DNA of 64,000 nt from the IMG/VR virus record IMGVR_UViG_3300034105_004893, positions 1 through 64,000 of that record; one strand, written 5' to 3'. The stretch comes from a virus. The notes below the pieces were generated by a model, which saw nothing but the letters and a program-made list of their open reading frames with translations, was not told where the DNA came from and ran no database searches. Positions 1 to 8,274 of this stretch are shown here, piece after piece; positions within the stretch are counted from its first letter, which is position 1, and each line of letters begins with the position of its first letter. The translations under genes and the position numbers were made by a program.

Positions 1-57
1 TTTTTTTGTGTTTTTGGCCAAAATGATACATCCAGAACCTTGTTTTACAAATTGCAT
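1..57 (-). CDS. 5' fragment of a gene cut by the left edge, NUDIX-like start
   Basis: Nineteen codons run open from an ATG at 57 to the left edge. GGGA lies about seven bases upstream as a weak ribosome binding site. The peptide begins MQFVKQGSGCIILAKNTKK, which resembles the first strand and turn of NUDIX hydrolases (G-x-G-C-I-I-L-A before the Nudix box). The Nudix box itself would lie outside the window, so the function is a guess from a very short stretch. Confidence 0.35.
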   Translation of the reverse strand, partial: MQFVKQGSGCIILAKNTKK

Positions 58-124
58 GTTTTTCCCAATACTGTTAAAAATAAATTACCTAAGTAACTAT
101 AGCAATTAATTTTTGATAGTAAAG

Positions 125-2296
125 TTAGTCGAAGTCACTACTGAAGCGAATTCTTTTTCTTCTTTTTAGTTCTTGGTTTATCATATCTTGTACTTCTGGC
201 GATTTCTTATATCTAAAGGCATCCAAACTAGTGAGTGATTTCAAAAATGAATATGGCTTATCAATCAATTTTACCATTTCATTTATATCTTTTGCATTTC
301 TGATCAAAATAGAAGCTTCTTCAAGACTGAGTTGTTTTTTAATTTTAATCAAGGTCATTGCCATTTTTAATTTGTCTGTTGCGTATTGAACAAAATATTG
401 AAATGCCACTATAGAAATTTCTTGATTTTTTTCTTTTAGAATTTGGATAATATCATTTATAGTTTTATCTTTATCTTTTGATCTGTCGAAAATCCATCCT
501 ATGACTTTGTCATGAACTGGATATTTACTTTGTCTTAAATTATTTAAAATAAGTTCTAAAATTTCAGTATTATCTTTTAGATTAGAAGTCAAATAAGAAA
601 CATCATCACCAGAAAGATTTTCTTTATATTTTATAATTATTTTTGCCATTTGTTCTCTTCTATCAATTGCATTATCAAGCAAAGAAGAAATATTTTTATC
701 AGAAAGTTTGCTTATATTATCTGATCCTAACCGTTCTGCTATTTTGTCTTTATCTTTTGAATAAAAAAGCAAATGAAAAACATTACTATTAGAAAGATTT
801 GTTTTTTTGTATCTTATAATTAGATCTGACATTTTGTCTTTATCAGTTGCAGTACCAAGTAAACTATAAACATTGCTATTAGAAAGTTCTGGTTTTTTTC
901 TTATAATTAATTCTGCCATTTTTTCTTTGTCATTTGCCTTAAGAAGCAAATTTTCAACAGTATCATCAGAAAGTTTTGGATTTTTGTTTAGAATTATTTC
1001 TGCTATTTTTTCTTTATCATTTGCAAATTGAATCAAATTAAAAACATTATTATCAGAAAGTTCTGGTTTCTTTTCAATAATCAATTCTGCTATTTTTTCT
1101 TTGTTGATTGCAGCATAAATCAAATCACCAACATTTTTGTCAGAAAGGTTTGATTTCTTTTGGATAATTAGTTGTGCTATTTTGTCTCTGTCTTTTGTAT
1201 TTACAGCCAAACTATAAACATCACTATCAGAAATTTCTTGATGCTTTTCAATAATAAGTTGTGCTATTTTGTCTTTGTCAGTTGAATAAGAAATCAAATG
1301 ATAAACATTATTACGAGAAAATTTTGGGTTGTAGTTTATAATTAGTTCTGAAACTTTGTCTTTGTCTTTTGCATTTCTAAACAATGAAACAAGAATTTCG
1401 CCATAAAGTTCTGGTATGTATTTTATAATTACTTCTGCCATTTGGTCTTTGTCACTTGCTCTATCAAGTAAATCAGAAATATCTTTATCAGAAAGTTTTT
1501 TTAAATTTGATTCTAATTTTTTTGCTGTTCGTTCTAAGTTTTTAGAATTCAAAAAAATACTTTTGACATTTTCAATTTCAGTATTGCTGCCAAACGCAAG
1601 TTTTTCTTTCATTTTTTCTGGAGCCTTGTAGGTAGTTTTAAAAGCTGTGCCTAATGTTCCAACCGATTTTATCCAACCAATATTACTTTTTAGTTCTTCC
1701 ATCTTTTTCATATTATTAGGTTCTGCGACTGCATAACCCAACATAGTTATTGTTCCATCTTTAACTGTTGGATATTTCACTAAACAATAACCATCATTTG
1801 CCCCATAATAGATAATTCCTTTTACCGAATTTACTATCCAACCATTTTGTTCATAGAATTGTTTTGCTAAAGCTGATGAGTATTTTTCTTTTTCTTGTTG
1901 TTCATCGTAATATTTTAATTTAATTTCATTTACATTTGGTTTGTTTAGTAGTCCTAATTTCTTTAATTGATCGCTTATTTTATAATCCTTGCCATGTATT
2001 TGTTTTGCCACAGATAATTGAAATATGAGATATTTGTCTAGTTCTTCCACTTTAAATTTGACTACTGCTTGACCATATGTTTGCATATAATTGGTAAATT
2101 GGCTTTCTATTGCAAAAGTAGTATAAAGACCACAACCGTACATACAACCTGAGCCAACTTTGTAATCTTTTGTGAGTATACTTGATACGGCTTTGACGCT
2201 ATCATCTTTATTGCAATCTTGACATGTTCTATGATAGACAGTTGCGGTCTTATTGGGGAATATTTCTTCAGATAGTAGCCAATGTTTAAAGTTCAT
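125..2296 (-). CDS. Leader-bearing ADP-ribosyltransferase-like protein with about 14 helical repeats
   Basis: The start is placed at the ATG giving MNFKHWLLSEE, because this leader recurs in about twenty proteins here; an in-frame TTG/ATG region further upstream would add 16 hydrophobic residues. Residues 20-210 look like an ADP-ribosyltransferase fold: YHRT at 21-24, then GSGCMYGCGLYTT ending near 60 (compare the GxGxYx(T/S) strand of PARP-like enzymes), and a later GIIYYGANDGYCLVKYP. From about residue 270 there are roughly 14 repeats of about 34 residues built on LS-D-x-x-V-x-x-L-L-x-x-A-x-D-K-D-K-x-A-E-L-I-I, probably two-helix units. There is no Shine-Dalgarno; TAAATAA lies four bases before the ATG. 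T4 Alt is a known precedent for a head-packaged, injected ADP-ribosyltransferase. The ART call is inference; the repeats and leader are directly visible. Confidence 0.7.
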   Translation of the reverse strand: MNFKHWLLSEEIFPNKTATVYHRTCQDCNKDDSVKAVSSILTKDYKVGSGCMYGCGLYTTFAIESQFTNYMQTYGQAVVKFKVEELDKYLIFQLSVAKQIHGKDYKISDQLKKLGLLNKPNVNEIKLKYYDEQQEKEKYSSALAKQFYEQNGWIVNSVKGIIYYGANDGYCLVKYPTVKDGTITMLGYAVAEPNNMKKMEELKSNIGWIKSVGTLGTAFKTTYKAPEKMKEKLAFGSNTEIENVKSIFLNSKNLERTAKKLESNLKKLSDKDISDLLDRASDKDQMAEVIIKYIPELYGEILVSLFRNAKDKDKVSELIINYNPKFSRNNVYHLISYSTDKDKIAQLIIEKHQEISDSDVYSLAVNTKDRDKIAQLIIQKKSNLSDKNVGDLIYAAINKEKIAELIIEKKPELSDNNVFNLIQFANDKEKIAEIILNKNPKLSDDTVENLLLKANDKEKMAELIIRKKPELSNSNVYSLLGTATDKDKMSDLIIRYKKTNLSNSNVFHLLFYSKDKDKIAERLGSDNISKLSDKNISSLLDNAIDRREQMAKIIIKYKENLSGDDVSYLTSNLKDNTEILELILNNLRQSKYPVHDKVIGWIFDRSKDKDKTINDIIQILKEKNQEISIVAFQYFVQYATDKLKMAMTLIKIKKQLSLEEASILIRNAKDINEMVKLIDKPYSFLKSLTSLDAFRYKKSPEVQDMINQELKRRKRIRFSSDFD

Positions 2297-2300
2297 AGAT

Positions 2301-2307
2301 TTATTTA
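2301..2307 (-). promoter_or_regulatory. TAAATAA late-promoter-like element
   Basis: On the minus strand TAAATAA is followed by ATCT and then the ATG at 2296, with no Shine-Dalgarno sequence. It resembles the T4 late -10 box TATAAATA. At this distance the transcript would begin at or next to the start codon. Confidence 0.4.
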
Positions 2308-2368
2308 CACAACAAATAAGATAAAATCCACTAAATAATGTCATTACAAGTTAAGAGTGGGGATAATT

Positions 2369-3589
2369 ATGAAATTCAAAATTTGGTTAGAAAATGACGA
2401 AAATAATGATGCCATTAAGAAAATGGAAAAATATGCAATTGAAGGTAAATTTGAAAAGTTAAAGCAATTATATGAAGAAGCATTAAGTGCAAATCATCTT
2501 ACAAAAGATCAGTATAGAAAGTTGAAAGATACATTTGAAGATTCAACTAGTGATCCATATCTTGAAGAGTTTGCAAAATTTTCCAAAGAATATGATAAAA
2601 GAGAATATGAAAAAAATAAATTAGATCCCACTAATTATGCTCCACATTTCATATTAAAATCTAATCTGGAACATGTTTTTATAAGCGACTTAAGGTGGGC
2701 AAGCGGTTCTAAGAGATATAGTTTGCTAACTAAAAAATCAAATCAGAAATATATTGATTCATTCCCAGAAGAAGTGCAACAAGCCTGTAAGGGTATGTTG
2801 GCATATTCTATGGATTATATAGAAGCCAAGAAAAAGATAGATGATCTTAAAGAAAAAGTAAAGACTCCAGCAGATTTTAAAGCGATGAAAAAAAGTGAAG
2901 ATGAGGAACGCAAGAAAAAAGAATTGTTCATGAGACCTCTAGCATCAAAAATGGCAATGGGCAAATTATCGACTCAAGTCGAACAAGTGCTAGAAAGCAA
3001 ACAACAAGAATTTATCGAAAGTTATAAAAACGATCTATTAAATAAATTTCAAATTAATTCTGAAAAAGTAAAAAATTACAAAATTTCAAATAAAGATGAT
3101 ATGGTAAAGATAATGCGTCAATTTATGTATTTTAATATTTTAGAGCTTTTCAAATTTGACTATAAAAATTTGACTATAGAAAAAGTAGAAAATACAAATG
3201 AAATTGTAAATAAGCTATCAAAAAATAGATGGGATTCAATGTCGGGATTTTTCAAATCGAGAATGATCAATAAAATAGGCCCAATTGTTGATAAGAAGGC
3301 CAAAGACAATAGTGATTTTACAATGAAAACAATAGAAATTTCTATTGATGGTGGAAAACTTGTAGGTAGATTTAATTTCAATTTTACAGACCAGTCTTCA
3401 TTCAATGTAAAACATCAAGTTGTAGGTTATATTAACAAAAACAATTTAGGATTTTATAGATTCCCAACACACTTTCAAAATATAAAAACTGCTGATGGAA
3501 CTGCATATAACTTTTTGTCAGAAGAAGAAATGTACAAAAAGTTTGCAGACATTGAAAAACCAAAAGAAATGCCAGAGGAAAAAATCTAA
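2369..3589 (+). CDS. Leader-bearing protein of unknown function (406 aa)
   Basis: The ATG at 2369 gives MKFKIWLENDEN and is preceded by a GGGG run about seven bases upstream; a GTG four codons earlier is less likely. The first 10 residues match the shared leader seen across the window. Residues 15-200 are strongly charged and mostly helical (many K/E), while 300-390 are richer in beta-type residues. I recognise no domain or catalytic motif. It is divergent from the ADP-ribosyltransferase-like gene at 125-2296, the two starts lying about 70 bases apart. The leader suggests a virion-packaged protein. Confidence 0.75.
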   Translation: MKFKIWLENDENNDAIKKMEKYAIEGKFEKLKQLYEEALSANHLTKDQYRKLKDTFEDSTSDPYLEEFAKFSKEYDKREYEKNKLDPTNYAPHFILKSNLEHVFISDLRWASGSKRYSLLTKKSNQKYIDSFPEEVQQACKGMLAYSMDYIEAKKKIDDLKEKVKTPADFKAMKKSEDEERKKKELFMRPLASKMAMGKLSTQVEQVLESKQQEFIESYKNDLLNKFQINSEKVKNYKISNKDDMVKIMRQFMYFNILELFKFDYKNLTIEKVENTNEIVNKLSKNRWDSMSGFFKSRMINKIGPIVDKKAKDNSDFTMKTIEISIDGGKLVGRFNFNFTDQSSFNVKHQVVGYINKNNLGFYRFPTHFQNIKTADGTAYNFLSEEEMYKKFADIEKPKEMPEEKI

Positions 3590-3625
3590 CAAAAAATAGA
3601 TTCTACTTTAATATTTCCATTACAA

Positions 3626-3970
3626 TTACATGGAAAAAGAACTGCCACATCCACAAGTAGACTTAGCTTGTGGATTGTCTATTTTAAATCCACGAGAATT
3701 CATATCATCAATAAAATCTATAGTTGCATCTCCGATATACATAGCACTTCTTTTATCGACTATTACTGATATGCCTTTGATTTCATATAATTCGTCTAAT
3801 TTTTGATTTACCTCTTTTTCTATTGTTAGTTTCGATTGGAAGCCAGAGCATCCACCACCAACAACTTTTACTCTTACATGAAGCTTTTCTTCTGTAGCTC
3901 CTTGGTTTCTTTCTTCTTCAATTGCAAGATTTATTTCTTTTACTGCTTTTTCTGTTATTTTAATTGCCAT
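3626..3970 (-). CDS. iscA: A-type iron-sulfur carrier (IscA/ErpA/HesB family)
   Basis: At 114 residues it has the usual family length. The three conserved cysteines are all present: C41 in GGGCSGF and C106/C108 in STCGCGSSF. These proteins accept or hand over Fe-S clusters to apo-proteins. AAAGGA sits six bases before the ATG. No other isc, suf or nif gene lies nearby, so it probably feeds host or phage Fe-S proteins on its own; HesB-type proteins are known in some phages. The symbol is given at family level, because IscA, ErpA and SufA cannot be told apart from this sequence alone. Confidence 0.92.
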   Translation of the reverse strand: MAIKITEKAVKEINLAIEEERNQGATEEKLHVRVKVVGGGCSGFQSKLTIEKEVNQKLDELYEIKGISVIVDKRSAMYIGDATIDFIDDMNSRGFKIDNPQAKSTCGCGSSFSM

Positions 3971-4111
3971 TTTATTTCCTTTACAATAATTCTTTTAACT
4001 TTTGTCTATTATTCATTTCAATAACTTAATCAAAACCTTCTTCTGGTGCGATTTGTTAAAAATAACTCATCATCCTATCTAAGACTTATGATAGAATATT
4101 TTTTATCAATT

Positions 4112-4888
4112 TCATAGCAATTTATTTTTCAATAAAACAAAAGGATCGTTAATATAAATGTCATCAGTAAGCTTAATTCCATTTGTTCTATTTAATTCGC
4201 CAAATGAATCGCCAAATGGAAAATCATCACTTTCTGCATACTTAGTCTTGAAGTAATTAGAATAAATCATTTTCATTTGAACTATTTTATCATGAACAGT
4301 ATCTGCGTAAGTTGTATGATGCATTATTGCTTCTTGTGTTATTCCGCCATGAGGTCCATTTATAAAAAATTCTCTTGGCATCAAAGCGTGATTTACATTT
4401 GCATCGTGAATAATCTCATTTAAGATATCTTGGTCGGCATATTTAGGTTTTTTTAATTTTAATTCTTCTTTTATAGAACATATAAGTTTAATTATATTTT
4501 TAGTGTTTCTTAAAATGTAATAACCACCGTTGTATTTATCGGAGTCAAATTCCTTTGTTCCACAGAAATCTAATTTTTTACATTCCATAAAATCTAAAAC
4601 TCTAAAAGTATTCATTGGGTTTAAATATTGAATATCCAAATCATTAAAGACCAATAATTCTCCCTCTCTTAATTCGTTTAAATTTTTTATTATAAAGTCT
4701 AATTTTTGCACCGCAGCTTCATACCAAGAAGGAGTTCCAAATCCAAATACATTAAATTCTTTTAAATCAATTTTACACAAACAAACTTCAAAATAATCTA
4801 AATATTTTTCTATTGATTTATTGTAAATGTCATAAATATTTTTAAAATTATCAGACCAAACACCCACAAGTTTTATTTTTTTGTTCAT
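4112..4888 (-). CDS. Glycosyltransferase, GT-A fold, GT77-like
   Basis: The ATG at 4888 follows AGG by five bases; a GTG two codons upstream is less likely. The protein carries the nucleotide-sugar DxD signature in LLVFNDLDIQYL, then CGTKEFDSDKYNGGYYILR and DQDILNEII, an order typical of GT77 and related nucleotide-diphospho-sugar transferases. There is no signal peptide or membrane segment, so it should act in the cytoplasm. It is separated from its neighbours and likely has its own promoter. The acceptor cannot be told from sequence. Confidence 0.75.
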   Translation of the reverse strand: MNKKIKLVGVWSDNFKNIYDIYNKSIEKYLDYFEVCLCKIDLKEFNVFGFGTPSWYEAAVQKLDFIIKNLNELREGELLVFNDLDIQYLNPMNTFRVLDFMECKKLDFCGTKEFDSDKYNGGYYILRNTKNIIKLICSIKEELKLKKPKYADQDILNEIIHDANVNHALMPREFFINGPHGGITQEAIMHHTTYADTVHDKIVQMKMIYSNYFKTKYAESDDFPFGDSFGELNRTNGIKLTDDIYINDPFVLLKNKLL

Positions 4889-4972
4889 AATCACCTAAAA
4901 ACATGAAATTAAGTTTTTGTAGATGTATTATAGTTAGGTATTTTTTATTGTACATGTTAATTTCCTTTTGTT

Positions 4973-5689
4973 TTAAAACAAAGAATCTATAATTGGTGGT
5001 GGCTCATCCCATGCTGAAGTCTTAGATGTAGTTATTGGTTTTGGTTTAGAATAAACTTCTGGTTGTTTATCTTTTAATTGTTTTTTATTTGATTTTGGCT
5101 TTGGAAATTTTGCAAAGAATGCATCCAATTGATTGTTGTTTTCCCCGCCATCGATAAACTCATATTTTCCTCCCTGACCCAATTCTTGTTGCAATATTTG
5201 AGTAGCAGTCTTTCCTTCGATTGGCTTAATATCTGCAATTTTTCCATCAACAATTATATATCTTATTCCGTCTTTAAGTTCTTTACCAAATGGAGCCACT
5301 ACAATGAACGCCCCATCTCTGTAAGCTGTTGAAGCTCCAAGTCCCGATCCTACTCCATTTATATTATTTGTTAGTGGTGCTGTATGATTTGGTGCCTTGT
5401 TTCTTTTAAGCATTTCTATTAGTGACTTTATTTGAAAACCAAGACTAATTTTAGCTAATCCATGTGCATCCAACTGTACATTCAAATCATCATATTTTGG
5501 CAATAAGTAAAAAAGAGTATCTTTATCGCTGTATCGATTGTAGTTACCGACAGATCTCATCAATGGCTTTAAATTATCTGGTAATTCTTGGTTCCATATT
5601 TCAGAAACATCAATCGATTCATAATATTGATTCTCTGTAATAATACCAGCTAGGTACAATTTGTAATTAGGATAGTTTTTATTGTACAT
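4973..5689 (-). CDS. Unknown protein with Pro/Lys-rich tail, coupled to the poly(A) polymerase-like gene
   Basis: The ATG at 5689 overlaps the last 11 bases of the upstream gene, with AAGGA 11 bases before it; a TTG ten codons earlier is the alternative. The 238-residue product has a globular part (residues 1-185) with a glycine-rich GVGSGLGAST and a beta-type stretch FIVVAPFGKELKDGIRYIIV, followed by a basic, proline-rich tail ending in DEPPPIIDSLF. I recognise no family. The overlap implies co-translation with the upstream nucleotidyltransferase. Confidence 0.65.
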   Translation of the reverse strand: MYNKNYPNYKLYLAGIITENQYYESIDVSEIWNQELPDNLKPLMRSVGNYNRYSDKDTLFYLLPKYDDLNVQLDAHGLAKISLGFQIKSLIEMLKRNKAPNHTAPLTNNINGVGSGLGASTAYRDGAFIVVAPFGKELKDGIRYIIVDGKIADIKPIEGKTATQILQQELGQGGKYEFIDGGENNNQLDAFFAKFPKPKSNKKQLKDKQPEVYSKPKPITTSKTSAWDEPPPIIDSLF

Positions 5690-6926
5690 TGAAGAAGTTG
5701 TCCTTTTCCATTTGATCAAGTTTATCGCTTATATCTTTTCCTTTTAATCCAAGGTGTGCCACATCTGCACCAGTGTATTTAGGCTTGTGTTCAAATAATC
5801 TCTTAGATTCATTCTCAAATCCGAAATGACTCATGAATGATTCTATGGACTTATAAGTAACTCTCTTCATTTCTCTGGATATATCATGAATTTTGTATTC
5901 GTGGCTCATTGGATTCTTGAACATGTTATATGCTTTTAAAATTATGATCGCAGGAGTAAGAACATCGTGTTCGAATTTGTATTGTATCAGCATATCAGAC
6001 AGCTTCCTATTAGGAACTTCTTCACTAAGGATGTAAGCAATCATAGCAGAAAGATTATTGTTCATTTGATCAAGAGGTTCCAATTTTGGAATTTTTATTC
6101 TTTCTGGCATGATATTATGAATGAGATCCAAATCTTTTAAAGACTTGATGAAATTAGCTGGAGATTGACTTTGCTTTAAACCAGAAAGAAATTCTTTGTT
6201 GATTCTTTCCTTGCTGACATTTTCTAAGTTTTTGAATTCAGCTATTGCCATTTTGGTTTTATCGTCAAGATGACTCATTATATTGTCACGATTGTATCTG
6301 TTAAAGAATCTAACTACACGCAGAACTCTAAGTTTGTCTTCATAGAATCTTTGGAATGGATCTCCGACCACACTTGTGTGTTTGTTCTTTATGTCTTTAA
6401 TGCCTTTTCCGTCATTATAATCTTTTACTTTTTTGTTTATTGTATCATAGAACAAAGCGTTATAGTTCAAGTCTCTTCTTTTAGTATCTTCTTCTGGTGT
6501 CGCTCCAAATTCTGTTTTTTCTGGTGTTCTTGAATTGCCAGAATAGACTTCCTTTCTGAAAGTTGCTATTTCAAATTCATCTTTCTTTTTTCCATCCATG
6601 TCTTTAACAATGATGGAAAGGACTCCTTGGTCTATTCCCTTCTCGAATATTTCTAATTTAAATCTTCCATTGGCTATGGTTGTATTATGAATTATTTTTC
6701 TTGTTTCTTCTGGAAGTGCGTCTGTTGCTAGATCATAGTCGTTTATGTCTTTTTTCATGTCGTGAAAATGATTAAAGAGATGATCCCTTACAGCACCACC
6801 GACTACATAGCATGTTTTGCCATGTGCATTCATGATGTGTGCTATTTCTTCTAATTCCTCTGGGATCGACATTTGAGTGTCTATAGTTTCTAATTCTTCA
6901 GAAAATAACCATTGTTTAAATTTCAT
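5679..6926 (-). CDS. Poly(A) polymerase / tRNA nucleotidyltransferase family enzyme with head-targeting leader
   Basis: Family members add CCA or poly(A) to RNA 3' ends. Residues 1-13 (MKFKQWLFSEELE) are the shared leader. The nucleotidyltransferase head follows: GGAVRD at 43-48, metal-binding DYD at 63-65, ATFRKEVY, and the family box EEDTKRRDLNYNALFYD. The neck has GKGIKDIKNK, VGDPFQRFYEDKLRVLRVVRF. The order and spacing of these motifs match the bacterial class II CCA/PAP superfamily, and the length of 415 residues is normal. CCA addition cannot be told from poly(A) addition here; the conserved RRD is kept. A leader on this enzyme suggests that it is carried in the virion, which would be unusual. 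Confidence 0.9.
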   Translation of the reverse strand: MKFKQWLFSEELETIDTQMSIPEELEEIAHIMNAHGKTCYVVGGAVRDHLFNHFHDMKKDINDYDLATDALPEETRKIIHNTTIANGRFKLEIFEKGIDQGVLSIIVKDMDGKKKDEFEIATFRKEVYSGNSRTPEKTEFGATPEEDTKRRDLNYNALFYDTINKKVKDYNDGKGIKDIKNKHTSVVGDPFQRFYEDKLRVLRVVRFFNRYNRDNIMSHLDDKTKMAIAEFKNLENVSKERINKEFLSGLKQSQSPANFIKSLKDLDLIHNIMPERIKIPKLEPLDQMNNNLSAMIAYILSEEVPNRKLSDMLIQYKFEHDVLTPAIIILKAYNMFKNPMSHEYKIHDISREMKRVTYKSIESFMSHFGFENESKRLFEHKPKYTGADVAHLGLKGKDISDKLDQMEKDNFFNVQ

Positions 6927-6927
6927 G

Positions 6928-7773
6928 TTAAATTTCTTGACTCACATTTTTAAGTGCTGACAAATTTGGTAACTTGCTAGGCAAATGAGGAGCAGCATGC
7001 AAACCAATATCGACTCCTTTAGAAACCTCGTTACCAACATTTTTCATGATTGAAAGTAATTCACTTTGATCAACACCTCCAACACCAGCAAGAGAAGATG
7101 CGACAGAATCTAAACTATCTTTGGCATAAAAATTAGTTGCATTTCCAATACCCGATCCAATCACATGTCCAACAGCAAACAAAAATAATGCTTTTGCCAA
7201 ATATCTTTTGTTATTTCCTAAAAACAACATAATATCACCAATAGATTTTTCTGCCATTGTTCTTAATTTTGAATAGTATTTACTTGTTTTTCCAGCAATG
7301 AATCCAGCACCGCCACCAATTGTTTCGCCAGCTTTATCCATAGCACCAGAAATCATTTTTCCAGTTCTATCAATAAAAGATGATTCTGCCATTGCTGGAA
7401 CTTTTCCAACTGTCATATCAGTAACTTTATCGAATCCTTTTGCAGCGTAATGAATTATTTCATCACTTACAACTTTTGATAATAAAGCAATTGGAATTGC
7501 AGCAGCACCACCAGTCATACCAGCAGCTATTAAAGTGGCAGCAAAAGGCAAAGACAAACCAAGCTTATTTAATTTATCGGACATTGACTTTCCAACATTT
7601 ATTGCTTTATGTGCAATTTCTTTTGCTTTTTTATATTGCTCATCTGTTTGGCTTGCGTTTTCTTTTTCATCACCTTTTGCACTTTGATAAGATGCTTGAA
7701 ATCCTTGTTTCATTTTATCAAAAAAAGCTTCGTTAACATTACGATGTTCAATATATTGTGAAAATGTTTTCAT
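6928..7773 (-). CDS. Leader-bearing protein with two glycine/alanine-rich hydrophobic segments
   Basis: It begins MKTFSQYIEHRNVNE (shared leader) with AGGA shortly before the ATG. Two stretches could insert in membranes: about residues 72-100 (LPFAATLIAAGMTGGAAAIP) and about 190-215 (YLAKALFLFAVGHVIGSG). The first hydrophobic block and the following K-G-F-[DE]-K-V are clearly homologous to the protein at 23446-25026. It lies just upstream of the poly(A) polymerase-like gene with a one-base gap, so the two are probably co-transcribed. A membrane-active injected protein is one possibility; no function is proven. Confidence 0.7.
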   Translation of the reverse strand: MKTFSQYIEHRNVNEAFFDKMKQGFQASYQSAKGDEKENASQTDEQYKKAKEIAHKAINVGKSMSDKLNKLGLSLPFAATLIAAGMTGGAAAIPIALLSKVVSDEIIHYAAKGFDKVTDMTVGKVPAMAESSFIDRTGKMISGAMDKAGETIGGGAGFIAGKTSKYYSKLRTMAEKSIGDIMLFLGNNKRYLAKALFLFAVGHVIGSGIGNATNFYAKDSLDSVASSLAGVGGVDQSELLSIMKNVGNEVSKGVDIGLHAAPHLPSKLPNLSALKNVSQEI

Positions 7774-7787
7774 ATTTATCCTAAAAA

Positions 7788-8243
7788 TTAATTGGCTAAT
7801 TTATATACAAATTTATCTAATTCTTTTTTTGTTTCTGGGTTTTTTTGAACAAATTGATTTAACATGTTCTTGGCCTTTGGATCTTTTGATATTTCTTCTA
7901 ATTGTTTGATTCTTATTTCATCAAACTTAGACATAGTTTTTCCAATACCAGTTTTCAAACCAGAATAAAATGGTTCTACTATTTTTTTCAAAACATTCAT
8001 GGTTCTGTCGAAGCTTGTGTCTGTAGGTATTTCACGATTATAATTTCTTTCGAATTCATAACCAAAAGCATAATCAGCAGCTTTCAAAGAATTGGTTGAA
8101 AGTTTTTTAACGAAATCCCAAAGTCCAGAACCGACACCAGAAATTCCAGATTCTATTCCAGCAGTTGCTATATCCATAAGTGATTCGTCATAAAACTTAG
8201 GATCTCTTTGTTCTAAGAACTTTTTAAATGTATATTCTTTCAT
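7788..8243 (-). CDS. Leader-bearing 151-aa protein, paralogous to the middle of the 23446-25026 protein
   Basis: The ATG at 8243 gives MKEYTFKKFLEQRDPKFYDE; 13 extra upstream codons are possible but hydrophobic and unsupported. The leader F-K-K-F-L-E-Q-R-D-P-K-F-Y-D-E matches an internal segment (FEQYIMSRDPEMYME) of the protein encoded at 23446-25026. There is no Shine-Dalgarno; TATAAAT ends two bases before the ATG. The rest is helical with a short glycine-rich SGISGVGSG. It sits directly upstream of the 6928-7773 gene. Function unknown. Confidence 0.68.
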   Translation of the reverse strand: MKEYTFKKFLEQRDPKFYDESLMDIATAGIESGISGVGSGLWDFVKKLSTNSLKAADYAFGYEFERNYNREIPTDTSFDRTMNVLKKIVEPFYSGLKTGIGKTMSKFDEIRIKQLEEISKDPKAKNMLNQFVQKNPETKKELDKFVYKLAN

Positions 8244-8274
8244 AAATTTATATATAAAATAAAAGGAAATAAAC

